12,876 nt of DNA from CAUZRD01 sp963582255 (GTDB lineage: Bacteria; Pseudomonadota; Alphaproteobacteria; Rhizobiales; TMED25): contig CAUZRD010000048.1 in NCBI GenBank assembly GCA_963582255.1, positions 1 to 12,876 on the forward strand. Direction: 5' to 3'. Each line of letters begins with the position of its first letter. Within the stretch, counting starts at the first letter, position 1. Position numbers and translations under genes: made by a program. This document shows, piece after piece, positions 1 through 6,993 of the stretch. The notes under the pieces are model-generated. The model saw nothing but the letters and a program-made list of their open reading frames with translations. It searched no databases and was not told the DNA's origin.

Positions 1-8
1 CCGTCAGC

Positions 9-98
9 GGAGATGTGGCCGAGTGGTCGAAGGCGCTCCCCTGCTAAGGGAGTAGACCCGGAAGGGTCTCGAGGGTTCGAATCCCTTCATCTCCGCCA
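9..98 (+). tRNA. tRNA-Ser(GCT)
   Basis: Complete class II tRNA of 90 nt including an encoded CCA at 96-98. The acceptor stem GGAGATG (9-15) pairs with CATCTCC (88-94), followed by discriminator G95. The anticodon stem CTCCC/GGGAG (36-40/48-52) encloses loop CTGCTAA, giving anticodon GCT at 43-45, which reads AGC and AGU serine codons. The long variable arm is a hairpin with ACCC/GGGT pairing, as expected for serine tRNAs. The T arm GAGGG-TTCGAAT-CCCTT is typical apart from a terminal wobble. No gene follows on this strand before the converging SDR gene. Confidence 0.97.
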
Positions 99-202
99 CT
101 TAATAACAGCCATCGTTGGGAGTTACTTGGCTCACTTGGATTTTCGACAATACAGATACATGCGCGTTACGTCGCCATTGACCTTTCTAGTCCTCTCTTC
201 TC
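99..202. other. Short spacer between tRNA-Ser and the SDR gene
   Basis: About 100 bases lie between the 3' end of the tRNA and the stop codon of the converging minus-strand SDR gene. I see no GC-rich hairpin followed by a T run in either direction, no tandem repeat and no credible ORF with a ribosome binding site. A plus-strand reading frame beginning inside the tRNA runs through here but has no coding character. Confidence 0.6.
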
Positions 203-961
203 CTAGCGCACATCTGCAGCACCGCTTAGGTCAATCGTATTCCCTGTGGTTTGTGGCGCAACACCGCTGGCCAGAAATACGGCCACCGCCGCGACCTCGT
301 CCGGGGTGGTGATGCGACGAGTCGGGTACATCTCGGCCATTTTCTCCAGACCGTGGGACTCGATGATCCGGTCAACCATGTCGGTTTTGACGAAACCGGG
401 CGCGATGCCGTAGGCAAGGATGTTTTCCGATGCGCAATCGCGCGCGATGGTGCGGTTGAGCGCAAGCATCCCGGCCTTTGATGCACCGTATTGCAGATGG
501 TCGAGACTGTCGCCTCTGTGCCCGGCACGGCTAGCCACGTTGATCAAAATTCCGCCGCCGATGTTGCGGAAATGTTGAACTGCGCGGCGGCATAGCTGGG
601 CGGCAGACAGCAGGTTGATCCGCATGGTACGGTCCCAGCCAGCGAGCCACTCTTCGGTATTCCATTCGATCGGGCATTGTTCGTAGACGCCGGCATTGTT
701 GACAAGCACGTCGATCCGGCCCTGCCATGCCACTGCCGCATCCCAAAGCACCTCGGTTTCTTCAGGCGACAGCAGGTTTGCCTGGCAAAGGTGCACCTTG
801 TCTGGCCCAACCTCTTGTGCCAGCGCCTCGGCAGCTTGGGCGTTCGATCCATAATGAATCACTGCAAGGCCACCAAGTTCTACAATTCGGCGAACCGTTG
901 CGGCACCAATACCACGAGAGCCACCGGTAACAAGGACCACTTTTCCATCAAGTTTTAACAT
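203..961 (-). CDS. SDR family NAD(P)-dependent oxidoreductase
   Basis: Protein of 252 residues, the usual length for a classical short-chain dehydrogenase/reductase. It shows the cofactor glycine motif TGGSRGIG at residues 12-19, NNAG at 88-91, a catalytic serine near 144 (NVAS), the Tyr158-x3-Lys162 pair (YGASK) and the PGF motif at 188-190. Such enzymes interconvert hydroxyl and keto groups with NAD(H) or NADP(H). After beta-strand 2 the sequence is HYGSN, without an obvious acidic residue, so NADP(H) is possible but uncertain. The ATG is preceded by a weak purine stretch (AGAAAG). The gene starts 21 bases after the stop of the upstream acyl-CoA ligase, which implies one operon and suggests it acts on a hydroxyacyl or ketoacyl intermediate. 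The exact substrate cannot be inferred. Confidence 0.92.
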   Translation of the reverse strand: MLKLDGKVVLVTGGSRGIGAATVRRIVELGGLAVIHYGSNAQAAEALAQEVGPDKVHLCQANLLSPEETEVLWDAAVAWQGRIDVLVNNAGVYEQCPIEWNTEEWLAGWDRTMRINLLSAAQLCRRAVQHFRNIGGGILINVASRAGHRGDSLDHLQYGASKAGMLALNRTIARDCASENILAYGIAPGFVKTDMVDRIIESHGLEKMAEMYPTRRITTPDEVAAVAVFLASGVAPQTTGNTIDLSGAADVR

Positions 962-982
962 ATTTTGATCACTTTCTTTTGT

Positions 983-2623
983 TTAGCGCCATTCTTTCTG
1001 AACCCGATCAAAGGATCCCGTAATTAGGTCATCGGTTTCCTTGATCAGCCTCTGTTTGGCGATCTTTTTTGAAGGGGTGCGCGGAAAATCTGCAATATAT
1101 TCGATGTAGCGTGGTAGCTTAAATGCAGCCAGATGCTCGGCACAGTTCTGAGCGATCACATCCGGCGGTAAAGTCTCGGGGGTGAACCCTTCATCAAGTC
1201 GGACATAAGCTTTCACCTCTTCGCCGCGCTTGACATCGGGCACTGGCACAACCGCTGATTCTGCGATGCCGTCAATTTGGCTTAGAACTGCCTCCACTTC
1301 GCGTGCTGCGATGTTTTCGCCCGAGCGTTTCACCATATCTTTCATGCGCCCGACAATGTGGAAATATCCGTCCTCGTATTGGCGGAAATAGTCGCCGGTG
1401 CGGAACCAGTCGCCAGCAAATACCTTGGTATTTGCAGAAGGACGCTTGTAATAGCCCCACATAATGCCTGGTCCAGACACCCAGAGTTCACCAATTTGCC
1501 CGTGTTCCACTTGGTGTCCAGTTTCGTCCATGATCTTCAGCTTGCGGTCGGGCATCGGTAAGCCGCAGGTTTTGCGGTAATTGTTCTCCCCCGCATTCAT
1601 AGGGGTGGTTGTGGCAGTACCAAGTTCAGTCATCCCATAGGCGTCCCGAGCCGCGCAGCCAAATCTGTCTTCAGCTTCGCGCTTGTCTTCAGGGGTCCAG
1701 CCAAAAGCGTAAATATATCGTAGGTTCAAACGATCATCGTCAGAAGAGGCTGGAAATAACTTGAGCGCTCCTGCGGGGAAGGCGCAAGAGTGGATATCGA
1801 ACTCGTGCAGCCAGCCATAGAATTTTGACAGGCTCATATTACGCGCGACATACGAGGTGGCCGACATGAAAAATGCCGAAAGGATCTGCCACATGCCGTC
1901 CATATAAAAGAACGGCGCCCAGACCAAAACGTTGTTGATGTCATTATCTGGGCCACGGGTGATCGCCAGCGTGTAACCGGTGCGGATCCAGTAGTCATGG
2001 GTCAGCATGCAGCCCTTGGGAAATCCGGTTGTACCCGACGTATACTGAATGTTGAGCAGATCGGACCCAAACACCGGTGTCGGCGGGGCAAATGGATGGC
2101 TGCCGCTGTGTTCCAGGTCCAACAGGGCCTTCTCGCCGTCACGCGCCGCGCCGCGCACGACGACGTTACCATCGGTCAGCATTGCGGGGCGATCGTTCAT
2201 GGAGTCCAGAGTTCCCAAATAGTTGACGTCAATGATCATGAACTGGACATCGGCGTCATTCAGGACAAAGCTGAGCTCGGTTGCGGTGTAGCCGCCATTC
2301 ACTGGCACCATCACCGCGCCAACCCGGCCAATGGCTGTCCAGACAACCATGGTTTCCGGCACATTCGGCAGCATTACGGCAATGTGGCTGCCCTTACGTA
2401 GCCCTATCCTGCTGAGCGACGACGCCAGGCAATCGGCCCGTTGATCCAGTTCACGGAATGTCAGGGTGCCCCCGTCTTGGAACCAGTCGCCCGCCACCAT
2501 ATCTCCTAATGTCCTGGCACGCTCGGCAACCAATTCTCCAAGTGTTTCTGGAAGGCTACCGGCATCAACCTGGCGGTAATATTGTTTCATTTCTGCATAA
2601 TCGGTACGGTTATCAGTGGTCAT
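983..2623 (-). CDS. AMP-forming acyl-CoA ligase, CaiC-like
   Basis: Protein of 546 residues from the ANL superfamily, which activates a carboxylate with ATP to an acyl-adenylate and then a CoA thioester. Visible core motifs: phosphate-binding YTSGTTGFPKG (194-204), YGMTEL (329-334), RTGD (408-411), the hinge region GRMKDMVKRSGENI (425-438), and a C-terminal PSKKIAKQRL in which Lys520 is the likely catalytic lysine. Overall look is that of crotonobetaine/carnitine-type or other medium-acid CoA ligases; the substrate is unknown. I chose the ATG at 2621-2623 because a GGCGGA stretch sits 6-7 bases upstream; an in-frame TTG 14 codons further upstream adds an extension without family character. 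It heads a minus-strand operon with the SDR gene and is transcribed away from the TetR gene. Confidence 0.93.
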   Translation of the reverse strand: MTTDNRTDYAEMKQYYRQVDAGSLPETLGELVAERARTLGDMVAGDWFQDGGTLTFRELDQRADCLASSLSRIGLRKGSHIAVMLPNVPETMVVWTAIGRVGAVMVPVNGGYTATELSFVLNDADVQFMIIDVNYLGTLDSMNDRPAMLTDGNVVVRGAARDGEKALLDLEHSGSHPFAPPTPVFGSDLLNIQYTSGTTGFPKGCMLTHDYWIRTGYTLAITRGPDNDINNVLVWAPFFYMDGMWQILSAFFMSATSYVARNMSLSKFYGWLHEFDIHSCAFPAGALKLFPASSDDDRLNLRYIYAFGWTPEDKREAEDRFGCAARDAYGMTELGTATTTPMNAGENNYRKTCGLPMPDRKLKIMDETGHQVEHGQIGELWVSGPGIMWGYYKRPSANTKVFAGDWFRTGDYFRQYEDGYFHIVGRMKDMVKRSGENIAAREVEAVLSQIDGIAESAVVPVPDVKRGEEVKAYVRLDEGFTPETLPPDVIAQNCAEHLAAFKLPRYIEYIADFPRTPSKKIAKQRLIKETDDLITGSFDRVQKEWR

Positions 2624-2859
2624 AATGGATCCGCCTATTCTCTTGTTAAATTTGAAATTTGGCAAAAGCTGTTCTTCATTTGCTCAATTTGGCTTAACAA
2701 ACATCGGCACGCCTTGGGCGTAGCCCAGTTTGGGGTTTCAATTTCCCAATAAATGCATAAAATGGACCTGCATATAAATATATTATTGACACTAATGTCA
2801 TAATTTTTGATACACCGGCTCTGACGACTTGTCAATCTAACAAAGAAAGCTCATTTTTG
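2624..2859. promoter_or_regulatory. Divergent control region between ligase and TetR genes
   Basis: AT-rich, non-coding region of 236 bases. A rightward promoter can be proposed with -35 TTGACA (2786-2791) and, after 17 bases, -10 GATACA (2809-2814), serving the TetR gene. A leftward promoter is weaker: ATGACA (complement of 2796-2801), then 17 bases, then TTTATA (complement of 2773-2778). Both overlap the inverted repeat at 2787-2800, so one bound repressor could block both directions. The ligase leader would be about 140 nt long and contains a small GGGC-GTA-GCCC hairpin (2716-2726). Promoter boxes are read by eye and not proven. Confidence 0.5.
2787..2800. promoter_or_regulatory. Inverted-repeat operator candidate TGACA-N4-TGTCA
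   Basis: Perfect 5-bp half sites separated by CTAA, directly overlapping the proposed -35 box of the TetR gene and the -35 of the divergent ligase promoter. The identical half sites and spacing recur at 3605-3618 in front of the solute-binding protein gene. The bases after it (TAATTTTTGATA) also resemble the 18-bp repeats there. This is the expected position for an autoregulatory TetR-family operator. Assignment to the adjacent TetR protein is inference. Confidence 0.6.
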
Positions 2860-3573
2860 ATGACCCCATTCCACCTGGCAACAGTATTGACGGAGCGCAG
2901 CGAGCAAAGGCGAAAAATCCCCAAGCGGACCCGGACCCGTTATTCAATCCTCGCAGCCACAGCGCGTGAGATGGAGAAGGTTGGATACGACGGGTTGACA
3001 ATTGACAACATCGTCGATGAGGCAAGATTGGCCCGAGGAACCTTCTATCTTTACTTTACCAACCGCTCCGACGTTGCTGCTGCAGTGATACGCACCTACA
3101 GGGCGCTGGTTTTGGCCAGGCGTCCACGTGGCGGACGAGAGCTTAAAGCATATGACGCCATTTTGCGGATGAATAAGTACTATGTTGCGACCTATGCGTG
3201 GAACGCCCCTCTGTTGGCGGGCATTGAAACGTTGGTGCGGAATCGACCGGACCAAGCCTGCAGCAGGGACTTCTGGAACAACCGCTGGGGCCTCGCAGTC
3301 CTGTCGGATGCGAATCGACGTTCAGGAGCCGGCACGGGCTCGTGTGATAAGCGGGGTTTGCTGGCGGTTCGGGCTGTGTTGGCCATGGCGGATGAATTTC
3401 TGCGCGAAGCCTTTGTTTATAAGTCCCCGACTTTAACGCGGTTGATCAACAATCAGGAGAACAATCAGGAGAACGATCTGGAGGTCGTGGCTGAGGTGTT
3501 GTCAGTTGTGTGGTACCGTTCGATCTATGGATCACATCCTAAAGGCGTGGAGCAGATCCTACCACTTTTTTAA
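2860..3573 (+). CDS. TetR/AcrR-family transcriptional regulator
   Basis: Protein of 237 residues with an N-terminal TetR DNA-binding domain at about residues 22-72. It contains TRTRYSILAATAREM, then the helix-turn-helix TIDNIVDEARLARGTFYLYF and the following NRSDV. The remaining C-terminal part would be the ligand-binding and dimerisation domain; it has no recognisable signature. A TTG directly precedes the ATG at 2860, and ATG is the more likely start; the ribosome site (AAAGAAAG) is weak. It is divergent from the ligase/SDR operon and just upstream of the importer operon, so it probably regulates both, responding to the imported solute or a CoA ester. Near the C terminus a 12-bp tandem duplication encodes NNQE twice. 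Confidence 0.88.
   Translation: MTPFHLATVLTERSEQRRKIPKRTRTRYSILAATAREMEKVGYDGLTIDNIVDEARLARGTFYLYFTNRSDVAAAVIRTYRALVLARRPRGGRELKAYDAILRMNKYYVATYAWNAPLLAGIETLVRNRPDQACSRDFWNNRWGLAVLSDANRRSGAGTGSCDKRGLLAVRAVLAMADEFLREAFVYKSPTLTRLINNQENNQENDLEVVAEVLSVVWYRSIYGSHPKGVEQILPLF
3448..3471 (+). repeat. 12-bp in-frame tandem duplication in TetR gene
   Basis: AACAATCAGGAG is present twice without interruption, encoding Asn-Asn-Gln-Glu twice, followed by a partial third unit (AACGAT). It keeps the reading frame and lies in the C-terminal domain, in what looks like a polar loop between helices. Probably a recent slippage event with mild or no effect. Confidence 0.8.
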
Positions 3574-3575
3574 AC

Positions 3576-3605
3576 TTGACAGATGCGTTGTTTTGCATAA
3601 ATAAT
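3576..3605 (+). promoter_or_regulatory. Candidate sigma-70 promoter of the importer operon
   Basis: Perfect -35 TTGACA at 3576-3581 and AATAAT at 3600-3605, 18 bases apart. It starts three bases after the TetR stop codon (TAA, 3571-3573). The inverted repeat at 3605-3618 begins at the last base of the -10 box, so a bound protein would cover the start site. Expected transcript start is near 3612, giving a leader of about 120 nt that includes the 18-bp repeats. Spacing of 18 is slightly long. Not experimentally supported. Confidence 0.55.
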
Positions 3606-3618
3606 GACAGTTATGTCA
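3605..3618. promoter_or_regulatory. Second inverted-repeat operator candidate TGACA-N4-TGTCA
   Basis: Same half sites and same four-base spacing as at 2787-2800, here with spacer GTTA. It overlaps the end of the proposed -10 box of the importer operon promoter. Its right half site (3614-3618) is also the first five bases of the 18-bp repeat array. Two identical sites flanking the TetR gene, each on a promoter, argue strongly for one shared regulator. Confidence 0.65.
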
Positions 3619-3685
3619 TATTTGATGTTTACGTCATATTTGATATAGATGTCATATTTAATATAGATGTCATATATTTTCGACC
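3614..3685 (+). repeat. Four tandem 18-bp repeats in the importer leader
   Basis: Units begin at 3614, 3632, 3650 and 3668. The consensus of the first three is TGTCATATTTGATATAGA; the fourth keeps TGTCATAT-TTT and then diverges. All share GTCATAT. They lie between the candidate promoter and the start codon, and their half site TGTCA matches the operator inverted repeat. Read in frame they would encode six-residue repeats of the type VIFDID, but that reading needs a TTG start lying on the -35 box, so I take them as DNA or leader-RNA elements, most likely a series of protein-binding half sites. Confidence 0.8.
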
Positions 3686-3726
3686 TGGTTTCGCCAGAAT
3701 ATCCTGGCAGACTACAATAACATGGG

Positions 3727-3764
3727 AGAATACAATGCTAAAATTAAAGAATACAATGCTAAAA
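3727..3764 (+). repeat. Duplicated translation-start region of the binding-protein gene
   Basis: The 17-base sequence AGAATACAATGCTAAAA occurs at 3727-3743 and again at 3748-3764, offset by 21 bases (seven codons). Both contain an in-frame ATG, so the predicted N terminus is MLKLKNTMLKLSK. The first ATG (3735) has the better ribosome site, GGGAGA with five bases spacing; the second has only AAAGA. Confidence 0.85.
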
Positions 3765-4862
3765 CTTTCCAAAAGGACTGGTACTGCAGTAATATCTACG
3801 AAAGCAGCCATCCTTGGCGTTTGTGTGACCTTGGGGATGGCCGGCAATTCCGCCCTTGCCAATGTCGAATGCAGCCTTGATGGCGAGCCACTATCAGGTG
3901 AGGTGCGGTTCTTCTCGAGTGGTGGCACCTATGGGGAATCGCTTGAAAAAGCCTTTTTCATCCCGTTCGAAGAAGAATGCGGGGTCAAGGTTATCCCGGT
4001 GTCAAGTAAGCGCACATTTCAGCAATTGCTGGAGATGCGAGATGCCGGTCACTACCAATATGACGTTGGCAGCAGCAATGGTAGAGAGTTCCCGCTGGGC
4101 ATAGAAGAGGGGCTTTATGCCAAGCTTCCCGACAATTTCTGGGATGAACTGGATGGAATAATGATCGAGGCCGGTACTTCGGACTACGGCGCCTGGAACA
4201 CCACCTATTCGCAAGTAGTCGCCTATTCCACAGAACGCGTCGCTGAAGGGTTTGGCGACAACGGTTGGGCCGATCTCTGGGATGTTGAGAAATTCCCGGG
4301 TAAGAGGACTCTTTATGATTCGCCTTACAGTTTGGTCTTTGCACTGATCGCGGATGGCGTTGCGCCTGAGGACATATATCCGCTCGATTACGACCGCGCA
4401 TTTGCGAAATTGGATGAGATCAAACCACATGTTCTTTTCTGGTGGAAAAAAGGTGACCAGCCGGTGCAAGGTATTCTAAATGGCGAGGTCGTGGCCGCCT
4501 CAGCCTGGAATGGCCGTGTTTCTTCTCGTGTATTCGCCGGAGAACCAATTGCAAATTCATGGAAAAACCATTTCTTCATGAATGGGTGGAACGTGGTGAT
4601 GGCGGGGTCGCCGAACGAACGCAATGCGATCGCTCTGTTGCACTACATGCAGAACGCGAAAGGTCAGGCGAAACAGGCCGAGTTGACCCAGTATCTAGGT
4701 GCTAACAAGGCGGCGTTCGATCTGCTACAACCTGAAATTGCTAGTGCACTCGCCTCGGCACATCTAAACGTTGACATGGCGCATGTGGCCTATAGTCCAG
4801 AGTGGTGGACACCTAATGGCCAGGAAGCACAGAAACGCTGGAACGAGTGGCGCGCCGAATAA
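3735..4862 (+). CDS. Periplasmic solute-binding protein of ABC importer (PotD-like)
   Basis: Protein of 375 residues if started at the ATG at 3735, which has GGGAGA upstream. The N terminus is a signal peptide: basic residues in MLKLKNTMLKLSKR, hydrophobic stretch AAILGVCVTLGMAG, and an A-x-A type cleavage site after NSALA (about residue 42). The mature part resembles polyamine/organic-solute binding proteins of the PotD/PotF type (GEVRFFSSGGTYGESLEKAF, later NGEVVAASAWNGR and a C-terminal PEWWTPNGQEAQKRWNEW). It would capture the substrate in the periplasm for the ATPase and two permeases encoded 2.1 to 5.7 kb downstream. An in-frame TTG at 3576 would extend the frame through the 18-bp repeats, but the signal peptide argues against it. 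The ligand is unknown; polyamine specificity should not be assumed. Confidence 0.9.
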   Translation: MLKLKNTMLKLSKRTGTAVISTKAAILGVCVTLGMAGNSALANVECSLDGEPLSGEVRFFSSGGTYGESLEKAFFIPFEEECGVKVIPVSSKRTFQQLLEMRDAGHYQYDVGSSNGREFPLGIEEGLYAKLPDNFWDELDGIMIEAGTSDYGAWNTTYSQVVAYSTERVAEGFGDNGWADLWDVEKFPGKRTLYDSPYSLVFALIADGVAPEDIYPLDYDRAFAKLDEIKPHVLFWWKKGDQPVQGILNGEVVAASAWNGRVSSRVFAGEPIANSWKNHFFMNGWNVVMAGSPNERNAIALLHYMQNAKGQAKQAELTQYLGANKAAFDLLQPEIASALASAHLNVDMAHVAYSPEWWTPNGQEAQKRWNEWRAE

Positions 4863-4903
4863 GTAATCACGGTGAATGACCAATTGATAGAGGAGAAGAA
4901 TAC

Positions 4904-5941
4904 ATGCTGGCAATTGGTCAAACCCGCTTTAAAGATCCGGTCCTTTTAACACTCCCCGAGCCGGGCAATCTGAGGGAAGGAGAGATCCGCGTAAGAATGT
5001 CTCTTTCCCCCATCGGGGTGGCTGAAGTCCGCGCTTTGGAAGGGCACCGGCTCAAGTTGGTGGACCAGATCGTGGATGAAGATCACCCGTTTATATTCGG
5101 ATTTGCCGGGGTTGGCACCATAGACGACCCCGGACAGTCAGACCTACAACCCGGACAGCGCGTACTGGTGGCTCCCTATAATTCATGCGGAGAGTGTGCA
5201 GCCTGTCTAGCCGAGGATGAAATCGAATGCCCAAATCCTAATGGGCTTTCGGGTATCGACGTCCACACTCCTGGCCTAATGCGTGAATATGTGGTGGTAC
5301 GGTCCCAATGGGTTTTACCTCTACCTGAGGGTATTAGCGATGAAGAGGGCTGTTATGTCTCCGAAGCCGCGACGGCGGTTCATCTGTTACGGCGGGTCAA
5401 GCTAAAACCCGATCAGACCGTTGCGGTGGTAGGCTGTGGACGGCACGGACAGCAGACCATACTGGTGGCAAAGGCTATGGGGGCGAAAAATGTGCTGGGC
5501 CTCGACCCGTCTTCGGTGTCTCGAGAGGCGGCACTTGCATGTGGAGCAGATGAAGTTATTGAAGCGCCAGATTGCAGGACAGGATATGATGTGGTTATTC
5601 ACTGCAATTCCTTTCTTGAAACTCTCGGCACATGCTGCGACCTGGCGCGTGTTGGCGGAACAATTGGTTTGTTGGGCACGCCAGAGATGGATCACCCTAA
5701 TGCTGAGATCAAAGAATTCACCCGACGGGTGCTGGAAACTGAACGGCTACTGGTCGCCTCGCGTAGCAAGGGCATGGCAAGTTTTCGCATCGCCATTAAT
5801 CTCATGAAGGATGGAATGCCGCTCAAGATCAACAATTCACAGACGGTCAGCATGTCGCAAGCTCCACAACAGTTCATGAAGACTCTGGCCGAATGGCCGG
5901 GGGGGCGACCAACTTTCATAGATTTGAGGATAGGTGAATGA
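4904..5941 (+). CDS. MDR-family dehydrogenase (structural-zinc type), copy 1
   Basis: Protein of 345 residues, normal length for the medium-chain dehydrogenase/reductase family. Four cysteines C95, C98, C101 and C109 (C-x2-C-x2-C-x7-C) form the structural zinc lobe. The Rossmann motif GCGRHG is at 177-182, with Asp201 at the end of the second strand favouring NAD(H). The catalytic-zinc ligands usual for alcohol dehydrogenases are not seen: the region normally carrying Cys reads PIGVAEVRALEG (about 36-47) and the usual Gly-His-Glu is replaced by FGFAGVG (65-71). A ribosome site GAGGAGA (4891-4897) lies seven bases before ATG. It starts 41 bases after the binding-protein gene and overlaps the next gene, a paralogue. 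The substrate is unknown. Confidence 0.88.
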   Translation: MLAIGQTRFKDPVLLTLPEPGNLREGEIRVRMSLSPIGVAEVRALEGHRLKLVDQIVDEDHPFIFGFAGVGTIDDPGQSDLQPGQRVLVAPYNSCGECAACLAEDEIECPNPNGLSGIDVHTPGLMREYVVVRSQWVLPLPEGISDEEGCYVSEAATAVHLLRRVKLKPDQTVAVVGCGRHGQQTILVAKAMGAKNVLGLDPSSVSREAALACGADEVIEAPDCRTGYDVVIHCNSFLETLGTCCDLARVGGTIGLLGTPEMDHPNAEIKEFTRRVLETERLLVASRSKGMASFRIAINLMKDGMPLKINNSQTVSMSQAPQQFMKTLAEWPGGRPTFIDLRIGE

Positions 5942-6993
5942 TGCAGGCTTTCGTAACCACGGCTCCGGGTGAGGTCAAATGCATGGATCTGCCCGAACCG
6001 CCTCATAAAAAAGGCAACATTCTGGTGAAATTCGAAACCGGTCTGCTGGGTGCAGGCACCCGGCGCGCGGTTCTAGGTGACGCCGCGCAGGTGGTAGAAG
6101 GCGGGTTTAAATACCCCTTTACTATCGGGTGCACGGCCGTTGGAACCGTCAAGGATGCCGGTGGGTCGGTGCGAATGAGACCTGGCAATAGGGTGTTAAT
6201 TAGCAATGTTATAACCTGCGGTACGTGCGCCCAATGCGTGTCCGGTGCCGATAATCTGTGCAAACATAGAAAACTGGCGGGTATAGACTACGAAGGCACG
6301 TTTTCTGAGTATCTTTCTGTCGATGAACGGCGGGCATTTCCGTTGTCTGTCGGGATGAACAGCCGAATGGCGATTCAGGCCACAGAGGTTGCGGTTCTGG
6401 TCAATGCGCTGGAGATGGGGTGGCAAGCGACTGAGAAAAGGCATCGCGTTACCATTATAGGTGCAGGCAATCTTGGTATTCACGGAGTTTGGATGGCGCG
6501 TGAATGGGGAGCCAACGAGATTCATGTTGTAGACAGTCACCCTGGACGACTGGACCTAGCTCGCGCCATGGGCGCTGAAGTGACCATGCTTCCAGACGAA
6601 TACGACGCCTGGGTCAATGCTGATATCAAAGAACGTGGGGCGGGTGTCGTTCTCGTCGTCACCGATCACCCCAACGCCATCTCACAGGGGTGCCGGTCAG
6701 CCGTTTCACGGGGTTGTGTGGTTTGTGTGGGATTGCCCGAGGGCGGTGTCGGTTTAATCACGAACTACTATCCAAATCTGATTTCGCGGGAACTGGTGAT
6801 GCGAGGATGCTATTCAAAAACTGGTGCGCAGATCGAAAAGGCGCTACGCTTGCTTGATGCCCATGGGGGTCAGGATTTCGAAGATGTTGTCGACATTCCG
6901 ATATCAGAGGCAGGTGTTGGAAAAATTCTTGAATTTGCTTATTCTGGGCCAAACGAACAACGTTATATGGTGACAAATCGTGAAAAAAAATGA
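5938..6993 (+). CDS. MDR-family dehydrogenase (structural-zinc type), copy 2
   Basis: Protein of 351 residues (350 if the second of two adjacent ATGs is used), paralogous to the preceding gene. The structural-zinc cysteines are C94, C97, C100 and C108 in the same C-x2-C-x2-C-x7-C pattern. The Rossmann motif GAGNLG is at 175-180 and Asp199 suggests NAD(H). As in its neighbour the catalytic-zinc positions are altered: GLLGAGTRRAVLG (about 35-47) has no Cys, and IGCTAVG (63-69) replaces Gly-His-Glu, although a Cys is present there. The start overlaps the previous stop as ATGA and GAGGA lies seven bases upstream, so translation is probably coupled. The pair may form a heteromer or catalyse successive redox steps on the imported compound; this is inference. 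Confidence 0.88.
   Translation: MMQAFVTTAPGEVKCMDLPEPPHKKGNILVKFETGLLGAGTRRAVLGDAAQVVEGGFKYPFTIGCTAVGTVKDAGGSVRMRPGNRVLISNVITCGTCAQCVSGADNLCKHRKLAGIDYEGTFSEYLSVDERRAFPLSVGMNSRMAIQATEVAVLVNALEMGWQATEKRHRVTIIGAGNLGIHGVWMAREWGANEIHVVDSHPGRLDLARAMGAEVTMLPDEYDAWVNADIKERGAGVVLVVTDHPNAISQGCRSAVSRGCVVCVGLPEGGVGLITNYYPNLISRELVMRGCYSKTGAQIEKALRLLDAHGGQDFEDVVDIPISEAGVGKILEFAYSGPNEQRYMVTNREKK

Noticed and set aside
9..98. tRNA-Ser as the attachment site of an integrated island covering the window
   Set aside because: No duplicate of the tRNA 3' end and no integrase gene are found in the window, so there is no direct support.
13..312. Plus-strand ORF running from inside tRNA-Ser into the SDR region
   Set aside because: It overlaps a functional tRNA and is antisense to the SDR C terminus, with no family similarity.
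3614..3685. CRISPR array
   Set aside because: The units are 18 bp and directly adjacent with no unique spacers, and no cas gene is present in the window.
3991..4469. Two overlapping minus-strand ORFs opposite the solute-binding protein gene
   Set aside because: The plus strand has a clear signal peptide and family pattern; the antisense products have no protein character and no convincing ribosome site.
6983..6990. Frameshift or programmed slippage at the A8 run between the second MDR gene and the ATPase gene
   Set aside because: Both proteins are complete and of normal length; a GTG start with a ribosome site explains the overlap without slippage.
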